Assembly (NCBI RefSeq): GCF_039541075.1
Contig: NZ_BAABFN010000005.1
Span: forward strand, 186,001-250,000
Direction: 5' to 3'
DNA length: 64,000 nucleotides
From: Compostibacter hankyongensis
GTDB taxonomy: Bacteria > Bacteroidota > Bacteroidia > Chitinophagales > Chitinophagaceae
Under the pieces are notes generated by a model that searched no databases, had not been told where the DNA came from, and worked only from the letters and a program-made list of their open reading frames with translations. Position numbers and translations under genes: made by a program. Numbering within the stretch: the first letter of the stretch is position 1; each line of letters begins with the position of its first letter. Of this stretch, positions 17,271 through 26,477 are shown piece after piece.

Positions 17271-19693
17271 TCCCGGTTTTTTCCTTTCTGCAATACCTTC
17301 TCCACTACCTCGTCCATCTCTCTTACATAATGGAACTTCAGCCCCTTGATGTACTGCGGGTTGATCTCCTGTATGTCTTTTTCGTTCTGCCAGCATAGCA
17401 CCACTTCTTTGAGACCGGCTCTTTTGGCCGCCAGTATCTTTTCCTTGATACCGCCCACCGGCAACACCTGTCCCCGGAGGGTGATTTCGCCCGTCATGGC
17501 GAGGTAGGGCTTTATCCGGCGGCCGGTAAACGCCGAGGTGAGGGAAGACAGCATGGTGATGCCCGCGCTGGGGCCGTCCTTGGGCACCGCCCCTTCCGGC
17601 ACATGGATATGGATATTCTTTTTGGTGAATACGGCAGGGTCGATCCCCAGGTTCCGGGCATGCGCCTGCACATAGCTGAGGGCCGTGCTGGCGGATTCCT
17701 TCATGACATTTCCCAGGTTGCCCGTCAGCCGCAGCTCTCCCTTTCCTTCGCTGAGGCTGGTTTCGATAAACAGGATATCCCCGCCTACATAAGTCCAGGC
17801 AAGGCCTACGGCTACACCGGAAAGATTGGCCGCCTTATACATCTCGTTGGAATACTTCTGCCGGCCCAGGATCTTTGTCATCTTTTCCGGGGTAAAGGTC
17901 TCCGGCAGCTGCTCCTCCAGGGCCACTTCCTTCGCCAGCGCCCGCATCACCGCAGCCAGCTGCCGGTCCAGCTCCCGCACACCGCTTTCGCGGGTGTAAT
18001 CCTGTATCAGCTGCTGCAGCATGGCATTGTTGAACCTGATCTTCGCATCCTTCAGGCCGTGCGCTTCCTTTTGCTTGGGTAAAAGGTGGCGGCGGGCGAT
18101 CTCTACCTTTTCCTCCACCGAGTATCCGCTGAGCTCGATGATCTCCAGCCGGTCGCGCAGCGCCGGATGGATATTGTTCATCGCATTGGCGGTGGCAATA
18201 AACAACACCTTGGAAAGATCGTATTCCAGCTCCAGGTAATTATCGTAAAAAGTACTGTTCTGCTCGGGATCCAGCACTTCCAGCAAGGCCGAGCTGGGAT
18301 CCCCGCGGAAGTCGTTGCCGATCTTATCGATCTCATCGAGGATCATCACGGGGTTGGATGACTTTGCCTTCCGGATAGACTGTATGATGCGGCCGGGCAT
18401 AGCGCCGATATAGGTTTTCCGGTGTCCGCGGATCTCGCTTTCGTCGTGCACCCCGCCGAGGCTGAGACGCATGTATTTGCGGCCCACTGCATGGGCAATG
18501 GATTTGCCCAAAGAGGTCTTGCCGATACCGGGAGGGCCTACAAAGCAAAGGATGGGCGATTTCATATCCCCCTTCAGCTTCAGTACCGCCAGGTATTCCA
18601 GTATCCGCTCTTTGATCTTCTCCATGCCGTAATGGTCGTGGTCCAGTATCTTCTTGGCCTTCTTCAGGTCGTAGCGGTCCTGGGTATAGGTTTCCCAAGG
18701 CAGGTCCAGCAGCAGGTCCAGGTGGTTATAGACCACAGAGTAATCCGGCGTGGAGGGATGCATACGCTCCAGCTTCTCGATATTTTTCTGGAAAAGCTCC
18801 TTGGCCGCCGCCGGCCATTTCTTTTCCTCCGCCTTACGGCGCAGCTCCTTCACCTCCCGTTCGTTGGAGTCGCCGCCGCCCAGCTCTTCTTTTATGGATT
18901 TCAGCTGCTGCTGCAGGAAATATTCGCGCTGCTGCCGGTCCAGGTCGGCCTTGGTCTTATTCGTGATCTTGTCTTTCAGCTCCACCAGCTGCAGCTCCGT
19001 CTGCAGGAGCTTCAGCAGGAATTCGGCCCGCGGCTTCAGCTGCTGCGTCTCCAGCAGCTGCTGCTTGTCTTTCAGGTCGGAACTGAGATTGGACGCTACA
19101 AAGTGGATCAGGAAAGGAGCGTTCTCTATATTCCGCAGGATAATGGTAGCCTCGGAAGGGATATGGGGGGAAAGCTGTATGATCTGTCCCGCCAGATCCT
19201 TGATCGAGGAAATATAGGCATCAAATTCCGGGTCGGACTCCGGCAGCTCATCACTCAGCGTGCGGATACGGGCCTTGAAAAAGGGTTCTTCCTGGATCAC
19301 CTCCTCCAGGCTGAACCGCCGGCGGCCCTGGATGATCACCGTAGTGCCCCCGTCCGGCATCTTGATGAGCTTTATGATCCGCGCAATGGTGCCTACGGCT
19401 GTCAAATCGGCGGCATGCGGTTCTTCCACCGTGCTGTCCTGCTGCGCCACCACACCGATCAGCTTGTCTACCCGGTATGCCTCCTGTACGGCTTTTATGG
19501 ATTTGTCCCGGCCGACCGTGATCGGCAGGATTACTCCGGGGAATAAAACGGTATTCCGCAGGGGCAGCAAGGGTAATTCTTCCGGAAAACTGCTCTCCGT
19601 CCCTTCGTCGGGCTCTTCCTCATTCAGGGGAAAGATCGGCATAAATTCGGTCTCTTCTTCGGCGGAGCTTAAATAAAAACGTTGATAGTCCAT
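17234..19693 (-). CDS. lon: ATP-dependent Lon protease
   Basis: 819 residues, full length. Lon degrades misfolded and regulatory proteins in the cytoplasm, including type II antitoxins in known systems. The LON N-domain (LPLLPLRNTVLFPGVILPI, ~40-60) leads into a coiled helical region, then the AAA+ module with Walker A GPPGIGKT (~388-395) and ILDEIDKIG. The protease domain has the catalytic Ser in VPKDGPSAGITM (~709) and Lys in KEKILAAKRAG (~751). It is convergent with, and overlaps by 37 bases, miaA. A weak -7-like ACACTTTG lies about 10-17 bases before the ATG; no heat-shock operator was recognised. Confidence 0.96.
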   Translation of the reverse strand: MDYQRFYLSSAEEETEFMPIFPLNEEEPDEGTESSFPEELPLLPLRNTVLFPGVILPITVGRDKSIKAVQEAYRVDKLIGVVAQQDSTVEEPHAADLTAVGTIARIIKLIKMPDGGTTVIIQGRRRFSLEEVIQEEPFFKARIRTLSDELPESDPEFDAYISSIKDLAGQIIQLSPHIPSEATIILRNIENAPFLIHFVASNLSSDLKDKQQLLETQQLKPRAEFLLKLLQTELQLVELKDKITNKTKADLDRQQREYFLQQQLKSIKEELGGGDSNEREVKELRRKAEEKKWPAAAKELFQKNIEKLERMHPSTPDYSVVYNHLDLLLDLPWETYTQDRYDLKKAKKILDHDHYGMEKIKERILEYLAVLKLKGDMKSPILCFVGPPGIGKTSLGKSIAHAVGRKYMRLSLGGVHDESEIRGHRKTYIGAMPGRIIQSIRKAKSSNPVMILDEIDKIGNDFRGDPSSALLEVLDPEQNSTFYDNYLELEYDLSKVLFIATANAMNNIHPALRDRLEIIELSGYSVEEKVEIARRHLLPKQKEAHGLKDAKIRFNNAMLQQLIQDYTRESGVRELDRQLAAVMRALAKEVALEEQLPETFTPEKMTKILGRQKYSNEMYKAANLSGVAVGLAWTYVGGDILFIETSLSEGKGELRLTGNLGNVMKESASTALSYVQAHARNLGIDPAVFTKKNIHIHVPEGAVPKDGPSAGITMLSSLTSAFTGRRIKPYLAMTGEITLRGQVLPVGGIKEKILAAKRAGLKEVVLCWQNEKDIQEINPQYIKGLKFHYVREMDEVVEKVLQKGKNRDQVRVSGSADAR

Positions 19694-19811
19694 AGATGTG
19701 TTAAGGTCAAAGTGTCACTGCTCCCGTGTTTCCATAAGCGTCTGCCTGTAAGTCAACTTTGGTGCCAATGCATTTTTGTCACCCGGCCGGGAAGGGCAGC
19801 TGGCGGGGCCA

Positions 19812-19839
19812 ATAAAAAGGCCCTCCGGGGAGAGCCTTG
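19812..19839 (-). terminator. Rho-independent terminator after the outer-membrane barrel gene
   Basis: On the minus strand, AAGGCTCTCC, CCGG loop region, then GGAGGGCCTTTTTATT forms a GC-rich stem followed by a T-run, about 40 bases past the stop of the 19877-20467 gene and ahead of lon. Confidence 0.7.
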
Positions 19840-19876
19840 AAATGCAAAGATAAGCAATTGCGGATTACAGCTGTGA

Positions 19877-20467
19877 TCAGAAGGTATATCCCACGCCCAG
19901 CTGGATGGCCTGGTTATGCCATTTTTCCTCTTCGGGGAGATCGCTGATGTTGGACAGGCCGATGATATAGCGTCCGCTGACATTGAGACCGAAGGGCAGG
20001 TCCAGCCAGAGACCCGCCACCGCCGAAAAGTCGCCGCTCTTAAAGGCGTCTTTCCCGTTTTCAAACAGGGTCTTGTCTTTGGACACGGCAATGCCGTACT
20101 GCGGCCCCACCTGTAATTTGAAATGCTCCCCGCCGAGACCGATATTGGCCAGGATAGGGATGCTCAGGTAATTCAGCTTGATGTTTTTCAGGTCCTTCCC
20201 GTCGGGATAGATGTCGCTGAACTGCTCTCCGGATTTTGCCGTGGACTGCGAAAAGATCAGTTCCGGCTGGATACCGAAGCGGTCGGAAAAGTTGAGCTGC
20301 ACATAAGGTCCGAGGTGATAGTTGAAATTAAACCCGTCCTTGTAGCCCTTCCCGTCCAGCTTGTTGAGATTGGCCCCGGCTTTTACCCCAAAGCGGACGG
20401 AACCTTGCGCATAGGCGCCGGCTGTCATACATGCACAGCAAAGCACCGATAAAATAACTTTTTTCAT
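19877..20467 (-). CDS. Outer-membrane beta-barrel protein (porin-family, OMP_b-brl_2-like)
   Basis: 196 residues. The Sec signal peptide MKKVILSVLCCACMTAGAYA is followed by SVRFGVKAGANLNKL, which is the standard first strand of small Bacteroidetes barrels. Alternating aromatic/glycine strands follow (FNYHLGPYVQLNFSDRFGIQPELIFSQS, LNYLSIPILANIGL, QVGPQYGIAVS), ending with IQLGVGYTF, an aromatic C-terminus as expected for BAM recognition. Transport or adhesion function cannot be inferred. It has its own downstream terminator and an AT-rich upstream region (20468-20617) that likely holds the promoter. Confidence 0.85.
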   Translation of the reverse strand: MKKVILSVLCCACMTAGAYAQGSVRFGVKAGANLNKLDGKGYKDGFNFNYHLGPYVQLNFSDRFGIQPELIFSQSTAKSGEQFSDIYPDGKDLKNIKLNYLSIPILANIGLGGEHFKLQVGPQYGIAVSKDKTLFENGKDAFKSGDFSAVAGLWLDLPFGLNVSGRYIIGLSNISDLPEEEKWHNQAIQLGVGYTF

Positions 20468-20617
20468 AAAAGATCCATTTTTAAAAGCATAAACAGGATT
20501 AAATTCATCTTTATATAAAACTTCCGAAGCTGCAGATTATTATCTCCTTATCTAATAAAAATTTTTACAAAAAAAGCTGAAAAATACAAAATGGCAAAAT
20601 ATTTCCGCGCTCCCGGC

Positions 20618-21874
20618 TCACACCAGCTCTATTACCGTAATTTCCGGTAGAATGCCCACCCGGCCCGGGTACCCCAGAAACCCGTAGCCCCGGTTTACAT
20701 ACAGGTACTGGCGGCCTTCATTGTACAGCCCTGCCCATTCCTTGTACATATATTGTATGGGGCTCCATTTGATGCCGGGTATCTCCACCCCAAACTGCAT
20801 GCCATGTGTGTGGCCGGCGAGCATAAGGTCGATGTCCGGGTACTCCGGACGCACCTGGGCGTCCCAGTGGGAAGGGTCATGAGAAAGCAATATCTTAAAG
20901 GGGAAAGGCTCCGCACCGGCATAGGCCTTTTTGAGGTCGCCGTAACGGGGGAAACGCGCCTTCGCGCTCCAGTTCTCGATGCCGATCACGGCGATCTGCT
21001 GCCCTTCCCGTTCGAGGACCACGTGCTCGTTCATCAGCAAACGCCATCCCATGGCGGCATGAATGGATTTCAGGTGCTCCAGGTTACGCCGCTTGGCCTC
21101 GGGACTGTCCCATTGGCTGTAGTCTCCGTAATCGTGGTTGCCCAGGGTGGAATAAACCCCCATCGGCGCCTTTATGCGACTGAAGAGATCCTGGTAATGC
21201 TTCATCTCATCGGCGCGGTTGTTCACCAGGTCGCCGGTAAAAAAGATGACGTCAGCCTGCTCGCCAAGCACCATATCCACGCCGCGGGCCACGCGCGATT
21301 TATGATCGAAGCTGCCCGAGTGGATATCGGATATCTGCACGATCTTCAGCCCCCGGAAAGCGGGGGGCAGGTTGGGGAAGTGAAGCTGATGCCGTTTTAC
21401 CCGGTAATTGTATTTGTTGGAAAATCCGTAGGCCAGGGTGGCAAAAAGACCGCCGCCCACCAGCAATCCCGCCCGGGTCATAAACTGGGAGCGGGTGATG
21501 CCCCTGATCTCCGGAGGGAGAGCGGTATCCGAGCCGGGCGGATTTTTACCGAACAGCCGGACGATCCATTGCAGGCCGCGGCGCAGGTCGTCCACCAGCA
21601 GGAAGACCACCGTGAGCAGCTTGGCCAGGTAGAGACCGACGACCAGCGTTACCAGCCACTGCCGCAGCAGGGGGGGCCATTTGTGCAGGCCCAGCCAGGG
21701 CGAAAAAAACAACAGCACCAGCGCATAGGCGCTCAGGAGCCAGTAAAAGATATAGATCCCAGTCTTTACCCGGGGAGAAGCCTGGTGGAGAACGGTTTTG
21801 ACGGCCTGGAACACATACCAGTCCAGGATCAGCATAATGCCGGCCAGGATCCAGGTCAAAGAACGGATACGCAT
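20618..21874 (-). CDS. Membrane-anchored metallophosphoesterase
   Basis: 418 residues from the ATG of MRIRSLTWIL; an upstream TTG would add 18 residues. Four N-terminal hydrophobic helices occupy ~1-110, then a basic segment and another hydrophobic stretch (AGLLVGGGLFATLAYGF) precede the catalytic domain. Calcineurin-like motifs are complete: ISDIHSGSF, TGDLVNNR, LGNHDYGDYS, LSHDPSHW, AGHTHGMQFG. The architecture matches YaeI/YkuE-type phosphoesterases acting at the cytoplasmic-membrane outer face; a lipid or nucleotide substrate is possible. It is divergent from the UPF0173 hydrolase gene. Confidence 0.88.
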   Translation of the reverse strand: MRIRSLTWILAGIMLILDWYVFQAVKTVLHQASPRVKTGIYIFYWLLSAYALVLLFFSPWLGLHKWPPLLRQWLVTLVVGLYLAKLLTVVFLLVDDLRRGLQWIVRLFGKNPPGSDTALPPEIRGITRSQFMTRAGLLVGGGLFATLAYGFSNKYNYRVKRHQLHFPNLPPAFRGLKIVQISDIHSGSFDHKSRVARGVDMVLGEQADVIFFTGDLVNNRADEMKHYQDLFSRIKAPMGVYSTLGNHDYGDYSQWDSPEAKRRNLEHLKSIHAAMGWRLLMNEHVVLEREGQQIAVIGIENWSAKARFPRYGDLKKAYAGAEPFPFKILLSHDPSHWDAQVRPEYPDIDLMLAGHTHGMQFGVEIPGIKWSPIQYMYKEWAGLYNEGRQYLYVNRGYGFLGYPGRVGILPEITVIELV

Positions 21875-21998
21875 GCGGAAGTATAAAAATTTAATTGTAA
21901 AAATGCAGGCCGTGCTTTCCTCCTTCAAGCAAAATTCGGCGAGTGATGCGAAAACACCGGTAAAACATAACTTATTCCGAACTTTCCACGAATCATTG

Positions 21999-22006
21999 TA
22001 TTTTTG
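21999..22006 (+). promoter_or_regulatory. -7 promoter element of the UPF0173 hydrolase gene
   Basis: TATTTTTG, 30 bases before the ATG at 22037, matches TAnnTTTG. It also explains why the start is at 22037, since an earlier in-frame start at 22004 lies inside the promoter. Confidence 0.5.
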
Positions 22007-22036
22007 TTGATCTTGCCAGATACAAAACCTTTACCC

Positions 22037-22717
22037 ATGCAATTTACCTATTATGGTCAGGCCTGTTTTGGCGTAGTAACAAAGGAGAAGCGGCTTTTGT
22101 TCGACCCTTTTATCAGCGGTAACGAGCTGGCCAGGGATATCGATACCGAAAAAGTGCCGGCAGACTGCATCCTGGTATCGCACGGGCATACGGATCATGT
22201 GATGGACGTGGTGCCTATTGCAAAGCGCACGGGCGCGCTTTGTATCTCCAATTTCGAGATCTGCGGCTGGCTGGAGAAACAGGGCGTCAAATCTGTGCAT
22301 CCGCTCAACCACGGGGGACAGTGGCAGTTTGATTTCGGCAAGGTAAAATATGTGAATGCCATTCATTCGAGCTCCTTCCCCGACGGATCCTATGCGGGCA
22401 ATCCGGGCGGCTTTGTCGTGAGTAACGACGAAGATACCTTTTATTTCAGCGGAGATACGGCGCTCACCATGGACATGCAGCTGATACCCCGTTTTTTCAA
22501 GCTGGATTTTGCCGTACTGCCGATCGGGGATAACTTCACCATGGGATATGAAGAAGCGCTGTATGCCGCGGAGATGATACAATGCAAACGGATCATCGGC
22601 GTTCATTATGATACGTTCGGGTATATCAAGATCGACAAAGATGCCGCCCGGGCTCATTTTGAAAAGGCCGGATACGAGCTGCTGCTGCCGGGCATCGGCG
22701 AAACCATAACGCTGTAA
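22037..22717 (+). CDS. Metal-dependent hydrolase, UPF0173 / beta-lactamase superfamily
   Basis: 226 residues. A short metallo-beta-lactamase fold like YtkL and UlaG: MQFTYYGQACFGV, then LFDPFISGN, the metal motif SHGHTDH (~58-64), HPLNHGGQWQFDFGKVKYVNAIHSS, FSGDTALTMDMQLI, LPIGDNFTMGYEEAL and IGVHYDTF, all conserved in the UPF0173 family. The physiological substrate is unknown. It lies 43 bases upstream of parA in the same direction and may share its transcript. Confidence 0.88.
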   Translation: MQFTYYGQACFGVVTKEKRLLFDPFISGNELARDIDTEKVPADCILVSHGHTDHVMDVVPIAKRTGALCISNFEICGWLEKQGVKSVHPLNHGGQWQFDFGKVKYVNAIHSSSFPDGSYAGNPGGFVVSNDEDTFYFSGDTALTMDMQLIPRFFKLDFAVLPIGDNFTMGYEEALYAAEMIQCKRIIGVHYDTFGYIKIDKDAARAHFEKAGYELLLPGIGETITL

Positions 22718-22760
22718 GTCCGGCGGATATCTTTCTTAAACCGATAACCAACCATTGTCA

Positions 22761-23585
22761 ATGGGTAAAACGATCGCAATAGCCAATCAGAAAGGCGGGG
22801 TAGGTAAAACCACCACAGCCATTAACCTGGCGGCCAGCTTTGCCGTGCTGGAATACAAAACCCTGCTGGTAGATGCCGATCCGCAGGCCAACAGCACCAC
22901 GGGCCTGGGATTCGATCTGCGGAATGTGCAGCAGAGCCTCTATGACTCCATGGTGAACGACGCCGGCTCCAAAGACATCGTGCTGGAGTCTGAAATGCCC
23001 TACCTGCATGTGGTCCCCTCTCATATCGACCTGGTGGGGGCCGAGCTGGAGCTGATCAACCACCCCAACCGGGAACGGGTACTGCGGTCTATCATAGAGC
23101 CGGTAAAAGAGCAGTACGACTTTATCGTCATCGACTGCTCCCCTTCGCTGGGGCTGATCACCGTAAACGCGCTCACGGCGGCCGACTCGGTGATCGTACC
23201 CGTGCAATGCGAATTTTTTGCCCTGGAAGGGCTCGGCAAGCTGCTGAACACGATCAAGATCGTGCAGAGCCATCTGAACCCCGCGCTGGAAATAGAAGGC
23301 ATCCTCATGACCATGTACGACGGGCGCCTGCGGCTCAGCAACCAGGTGGTGGATGAAGTAAAAAGGCATTTCGACGATATGGTGTTCAACACCCTCATCC
23401 ACCGGAATACCCGCCTCGGGGAAGCGCCCAGCTTCGGCAAGGCGGCCATTATGTATGATGCAGACAGCACGGGAGCGGTCAACTACCTCAACCTGGCCAA
23501 GGAGATCCTGCAAAAAAACGACGCGACCAAAATCAAACTCCGGGATAAAATCTTAGCCCTTGACCATGACGAACCAACCCAATAA
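22761..23585 (+). CDS. parA: Chromosome partitioning ATPase ParA/Soj
   Basis: 274 residues from the ATG at 22761. The deviant Walker A KGGVGKTTTAINLA (~11-24) with signature lysine, DADPQANSTTGLG (switch I/Walker A') and IVIDCSPSLGLIT (Walker B) identify a chromosomal-type ParA without an N-terminal HTH. It works with ParB on parS sites to segregate origins. Its last 20 bases overlap parB. No parS palindrome of the TGTTTCACGTGAAACA type was found in the window. Confidence 0.95.
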   Translation: MGKTIAIANQKGGVGKTTTAINLAASFAVLEYKTLLVDADPQANSTTGLGFDLRNVQQSLYDSMVNDAGSKDIVLESEMPYLHVVPSHIDLVGAELELINHPNRERVLRSIIEPVKEQYDFIVIDCSPSLGLITVNALTAADSVIVPVQCEFFALEGLGKLLNTIKIVQSHLNPALEIEGILMTMYDGRLRLSNQVVDEVKRHFDDMVFNTLIHRNTRLGEAPSFGKAAIMYDADSTGAVNYLNLAKEILQKNDATKIKLRDKILALDHDEPTQ

Positions 23586-24486
23586 AAAAGCGGCCCTGGG
23601 TAAAGGAATCCGTTCGCTGCTGCAGAATATCGACGCCGACCTGAAAAGCACCTCGGCAGCGCTCGGCGAGCAGGTGGTTCATGCCGCCACCGGCATCGAA
23701 CGGATACCCCTGGATGCTATTTCGGTAAATCCCAAGCAGCCCCGGCGCGATTTTGACGAGCAGGCCCTGCAGGAGCTGAGCCGCTCCATCAAGCTGCATG
23801 ACGTCATACAGCCGGTGACCGTAGCCAGAACGGGCGCCAAAAAATACCTGCTTATCGCCGGAGAGCGCCGCCTGCGCGCCAGCAAGCTGGCAGGGTTAAA
23901 AGACATTCCTGCCTATATCCGCCAGGCAGACGACCAGGAGCTGCTGGAGCTGGCGCTGCTCGAAAACCTGCAGCGGGAAAACCTCAACGCCATAGAAGTA
24001 TCCCTCAGCCTCAAGCGGCTGATGGATGAATGTTCGCTTACGCAGGAGCAGCTGGCCGAGCGTATGGGCAAGGAAAGAAGCACCGTAGCCAACTACCTCC
24101 GCCTGCTGAAGCTGCCACCCGATATACAGGTGGCCGTCCGCCAGGGACAGCTCAGCATGGGACATGCCCGTGCGCTGATCGGCGTGGAAGAAGTGGAAAA
24201 GCAACTTTTCCTCTTCCGGGAGATCATCACCCGGCAGCTTTCCGTCAGACAAACCGAAGCGCTGGTGCGGAAAATACAGGCCGGCAGCGGTAAAACGGCT
24301 AAAAAGCCCAATGCCGCCACCCTGCCGCCCGCTTACCGGCAATGGGAGGACAAGCTGGCCGCTCATTTTTCCACCAAGGTAAAGATGAACCGCAACAGGA
24401 GCGGCAAGGGCAATATCCAGATCGATTTCTACTCGGATCAGGAGCTGAACCGGATCCTTGAATTAATAAACCTGTACGGTGACTGA
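23566..24486 (+). CDS. parB: Chromosome partitioning protein ParB
   Basis: 306 residues from the ATG at 23566, overlapping parA by 20 bases. The ParB N-terminal CTPase domain is clear: IPLDAISVNPKQPRRDFDEQALQELSRSI, then IAGERRLRASKLAGL (the GERR CTP-binding motif) and ALLENLQRENLNAIEVS (ENLQR). An HTH follows (LTQEQLAERMGKERSTVANYLRLL). The C-terminal dimerisation region ends LNRILELINLYGD. The parA-parB pair is the chromosomal type, usually near the origin. Confidence 0.95.
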   Translation: MTNQPNKKAALGKGIRSLLQNIDADLKSTSAALGEQVVHAATGIERIPLDAISVNPKQPRRDFDEQALQELSRSIKLHDVIQPVTVARTGAKKYLLIAGERRLRASKLAGLKDIPAYIRQADDQELLELALLENLQRENLNAIEVSLSLKRLMDECSLTQEQLAERMGKERSTVANYLRLLKLPPDIQVAVRQGQLSMGHARALIGVEEVEKQLFLFREIITRQLSVRQTEALVRKIQAGSGKTAKKPNAATLPPAYRQWEDKLAAHFSTKVKMNRNRSGKGNIQIDFYSDQELNRILELINLYGD

Positions 24487-25249
24487 CAGCCGGATCTGTA
24501 TACGATGTGCAAGGCGGGTATTGCGGGGAGTCGTGGCCATGCTGCTGCTGCTGGGCGCCCGGCAGCTCCGGGCCCAGGACACGCTGCTGCTGCCTGCGAC
24601 CGATACCACCGGAAAGGCCGCGATAGCCGACAGCGCGGCAAGGGCTGCACTGCCCCCGGCGACGGATAGCAGCGGAAAGACGGCGGCGGATACCATAGCA
24701 CGGGTCAATGCGCCGTCCCCGGCAGACAGCAGCCGCGCTCCTGCCGATACGCTGAAGCCGGTGACCGCCATATTTACCCATACGGTGCTCGACAGCCTGC
24801 GCAAAGTCCATAATCCCCGGAAAGCAATCCTCTATTCCGCCGTATTGCCGGGTCTCGGGCAGGCCTACAATCACCAGTATATCAAGATACCCCTCATGTA
24901 CGCCGGCATCGGCACGGCCACGGGTATATTTATTTTTAATTACAAATACTACATACAATACCGTGACGCCTACCGGCTTATGCTCAACGGAAAACCTACG
25001 GGGATCCCGCGGATCGACAACAACCCCGGCTCCTACAGCCCGGAGACCGTCAAATACGTCCGGGATGCCTACCGGCAGTATGTGGATTATTCGGTGCTGG
25101 GCTTTGCCGCGGCTTACCTGTACAACATCATCGATGCTATCGTGTTTGCGCACCTGTACCGGTTTGACGTATCCAACGACCTGAGCTGGCGGATGGGGCC
25201 GGTGGTCTGCCCCGGCTACACCGGCGTAGGCGTTACGCTCACCTTTTAA
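24479..25249 (+). CDS. DUF5683 envelope protein
   Basis: 256 residues from a GTG at 24479 that overlaps parB by 8 bases; the hydrophobic segment VAMLLLLGARQLRAQ looks like a signal peptide, supporting this early start. A long Ala/Thr/Asp-rich linker (~37-100, repeats like ADTIARVNAPSPADSS) leads to the conserved core HNPRKAILYSAVLPGLGQAYNHQYIKIP and helices (GIGTATGIFIFNYKYYIQYRDAY, YSVLGFAAAYLYNIIDAIVFAHLY). Function is unknown; the domain is often next to parAB and dapB in Bacteroidetes, as here. It is cotranslated with parB. Confidence 0.8.
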   Translation: MTDSRICIRCARRVLRGVVAMLLLLGARQLRAQDTLLLPATDTTGKAAIADSAARAALPPATDSSGKTAADTIARVNAPSPADSSRAPADTLKPVTAIFTHTVLDSLRKVHNPRKAILYSAVLPGLGQAYNHQYIKIPLMYAGIGTATGIFIFNYKYYIQYRDAYRLMLNGKPTGIPRIDNNPGSYSPETVKYVRDAYRQYVDYSVLGFAAAYLYNIIDAIVFAHLYRFDVSNDLSWRMGPVVCPGYTGVGVTLTF

Positions 25250-25312
25250 TGTAAATAAGGGACTATATCATATTGATCACGATAAGATTAGAACAAGAAA
25301 ACTTTTTGCGTT

Positions 25313-26032
25313 ATGAAAATTGCCCTGATCGGTTATGGCAAAATGGGCAAAGCCATTGAAGCCATTGCGCTGGAACGCGGACACGAAATACTCTACCGGG
25401 TCGACCTGCACAACAAGGAATTTCTTGAAAAAGGCTTTTTACAACAGGCTGATCTGGCCATTGAGTTCACCACCCCGGATACGGCACTGGAGAATATCCA
25501 CCGCTGCTTTGATGCGGATATTCCGGTGGTATCCGGCACCACCGGATGGCTGGATAAGCTGGAAGAGATCCATCAGCGCTGCCGTCAGGAAAACAAAACT
25601 TTCCTGTATGCCAGCAACTTCAGCATCGGAGTTAACATTTTTTTTGAAGTCAATAAACAGCTGGCGGCGCTGATGAATGCGCAGCAGCAGTATGATGTAA
25701 AGATGGAAGAGATCCATCATACCCAGAAAAAAGACGCGCCCAGCGGAACCGCTATCAGCCTGGCCGAACAGGTGCTGGAACGGGTATCCCGCAAAAAGCG
25801 CTGGGTAAACGGGGAAAGCGCCGCGGCAGAAGAGCTGGAAATACGGTCGCGCCGGGAAGACCCCGCTCCCGGTACCCATACCGTGACCTGGGGAAGCCCG
25901 GTGGACGATATCACCATTACCCATACCGCCCATTCCCGGGAAGGATTTGCCTCCGGCGCCGTGACTGCCGCGGAATGGATACAGGGAAAACGGGGTATCT
26001 TCACCATGAAGGACGTGCTGGGATTGTCGTAA
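25313..26032 (+). CDS. dapB: 4-hydroxy-tetrahydrodipicolinate reductase
   Basis: 239 residues. DapB makes tetrahydrodipicolinate in the lysine/diaminopimelate pathway, upstream of DapD (10829). The Rossmann start IALIGYGKMGKAIEAIA, the loop SGTTGW, SNFSIGVNIFFEVNKQL, the catalytic region EIHHTQKKDAPSGTA (His-His and Lys) and RREDPAPGTHTVTWGS are conserved. It is shorter than enterobacterial DapB (about 270), as usual in this phylum. It is preceded by a 63-base gap after the DUF5683 gene and may be independently transcribed. Confidence 0.94.
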   Translation: MKIALIGYGKMGKAIEAIALERGHEILYRVDLHNKEFLEKGFLQQADLAIEFTTPDTALENIHRCFDADIPVVSGTTGWLDKLEEIHQRCRQENKTFLYASNFSIGVNIFFEVNKQLAALMNAQQQYDVKMEEIHHTQKKDAPSGTAISLAEQVLERVSRKKRWVNGESAAAEELEIRSRREDPAPGTHTVTWGSPVDDITITHTAHSREGFASGAVTAAEWIQGKRGIFTMKDVLGLS

Positions 26033-26066
26033 ATTCTTTACCTTCGGTATTTCAACATACACCCGT

Positions 26067-26477
26067 ATGCTCTCTAAGAAGACGCAATATGCTTTTCATG
26101 CACTGATTTATTTAGCGGAACATGTCGACAAAGGGCCGGTGCTGATCTCCGAGATCGCTGAAAAGAAGAATATCTCGATCAAATTTCTGGAAAATATCCT
26201 GCTGGAACTGAAGAATGCCGGCGTGCTCGGCAGCAAGAAGGGGAAAGGAGGAGGATATTACCTGCTAAAGCCCCCCAAGGAGGTCATGCTGGCCCGCATC
26301 ATCCGCCTGCTGGACGGCCCCATCGCCCTGCTGCCCTGCGTCAGCCTCAACTATTATGAAAAATGCAGTAACTGCGATGAAACTATCTGCGGACTGCATG
26401 AGGTCATGGCCAAGGTGCGGGACGCTACGCTGAAGATCCTGGAAAACAAATCACTGAAAGATATCGTCCACCGGTAA
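26067..26477 (+). CDS. Rrf2-family transcriptional regulator with four-cysteine cluster
   Basis: 136 residues. The winged helix is typical (MLSKKTQYAFHALIYLAEH, ISEIAEKKNISIKFLENILLELKNAGVLGSKKGKGGGYYLLKPP, to ~70). Cysteines C91, C100, C103 and C108 lie in the region where IscR and NsrR bind an Fe-S cluster, though the spacing (CX8CX2CX4C) is not that of IscR. It directly precedes the sulfate-assimilation genes, so a CymR-like role in sulfur or cysteine control is a reasonable inference. A candidate operator dyad flanks the next promoter (26752-26784). Confidence 0.85.
   Translation: MLSKKTQYAFHALIYLAEHVDKGPVLISEIAEKKNISIKFLENILLELKNAGVLGSKKGKGGGYYLLKPPKEVMLARIIRLLDGPIALLPCVSLNYYEKCSNCDETICGLHEVMAKVRDATLKILENKSLKDIVHR

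Noticed and set aside
18422..19546. Long open frame on the plus strand opposite lon
   Set aside because: It is antisense to the lon coding sequence, and its protein is low-complexity Gln/Leu/Arg text without motifs. Lon on the minus strand is complete.
22761..24486. parS site near parAB
   Set aside because: No sequence close to the TGTTTCACGTGAAACA consensus was found by reading; it may lie outside the window.
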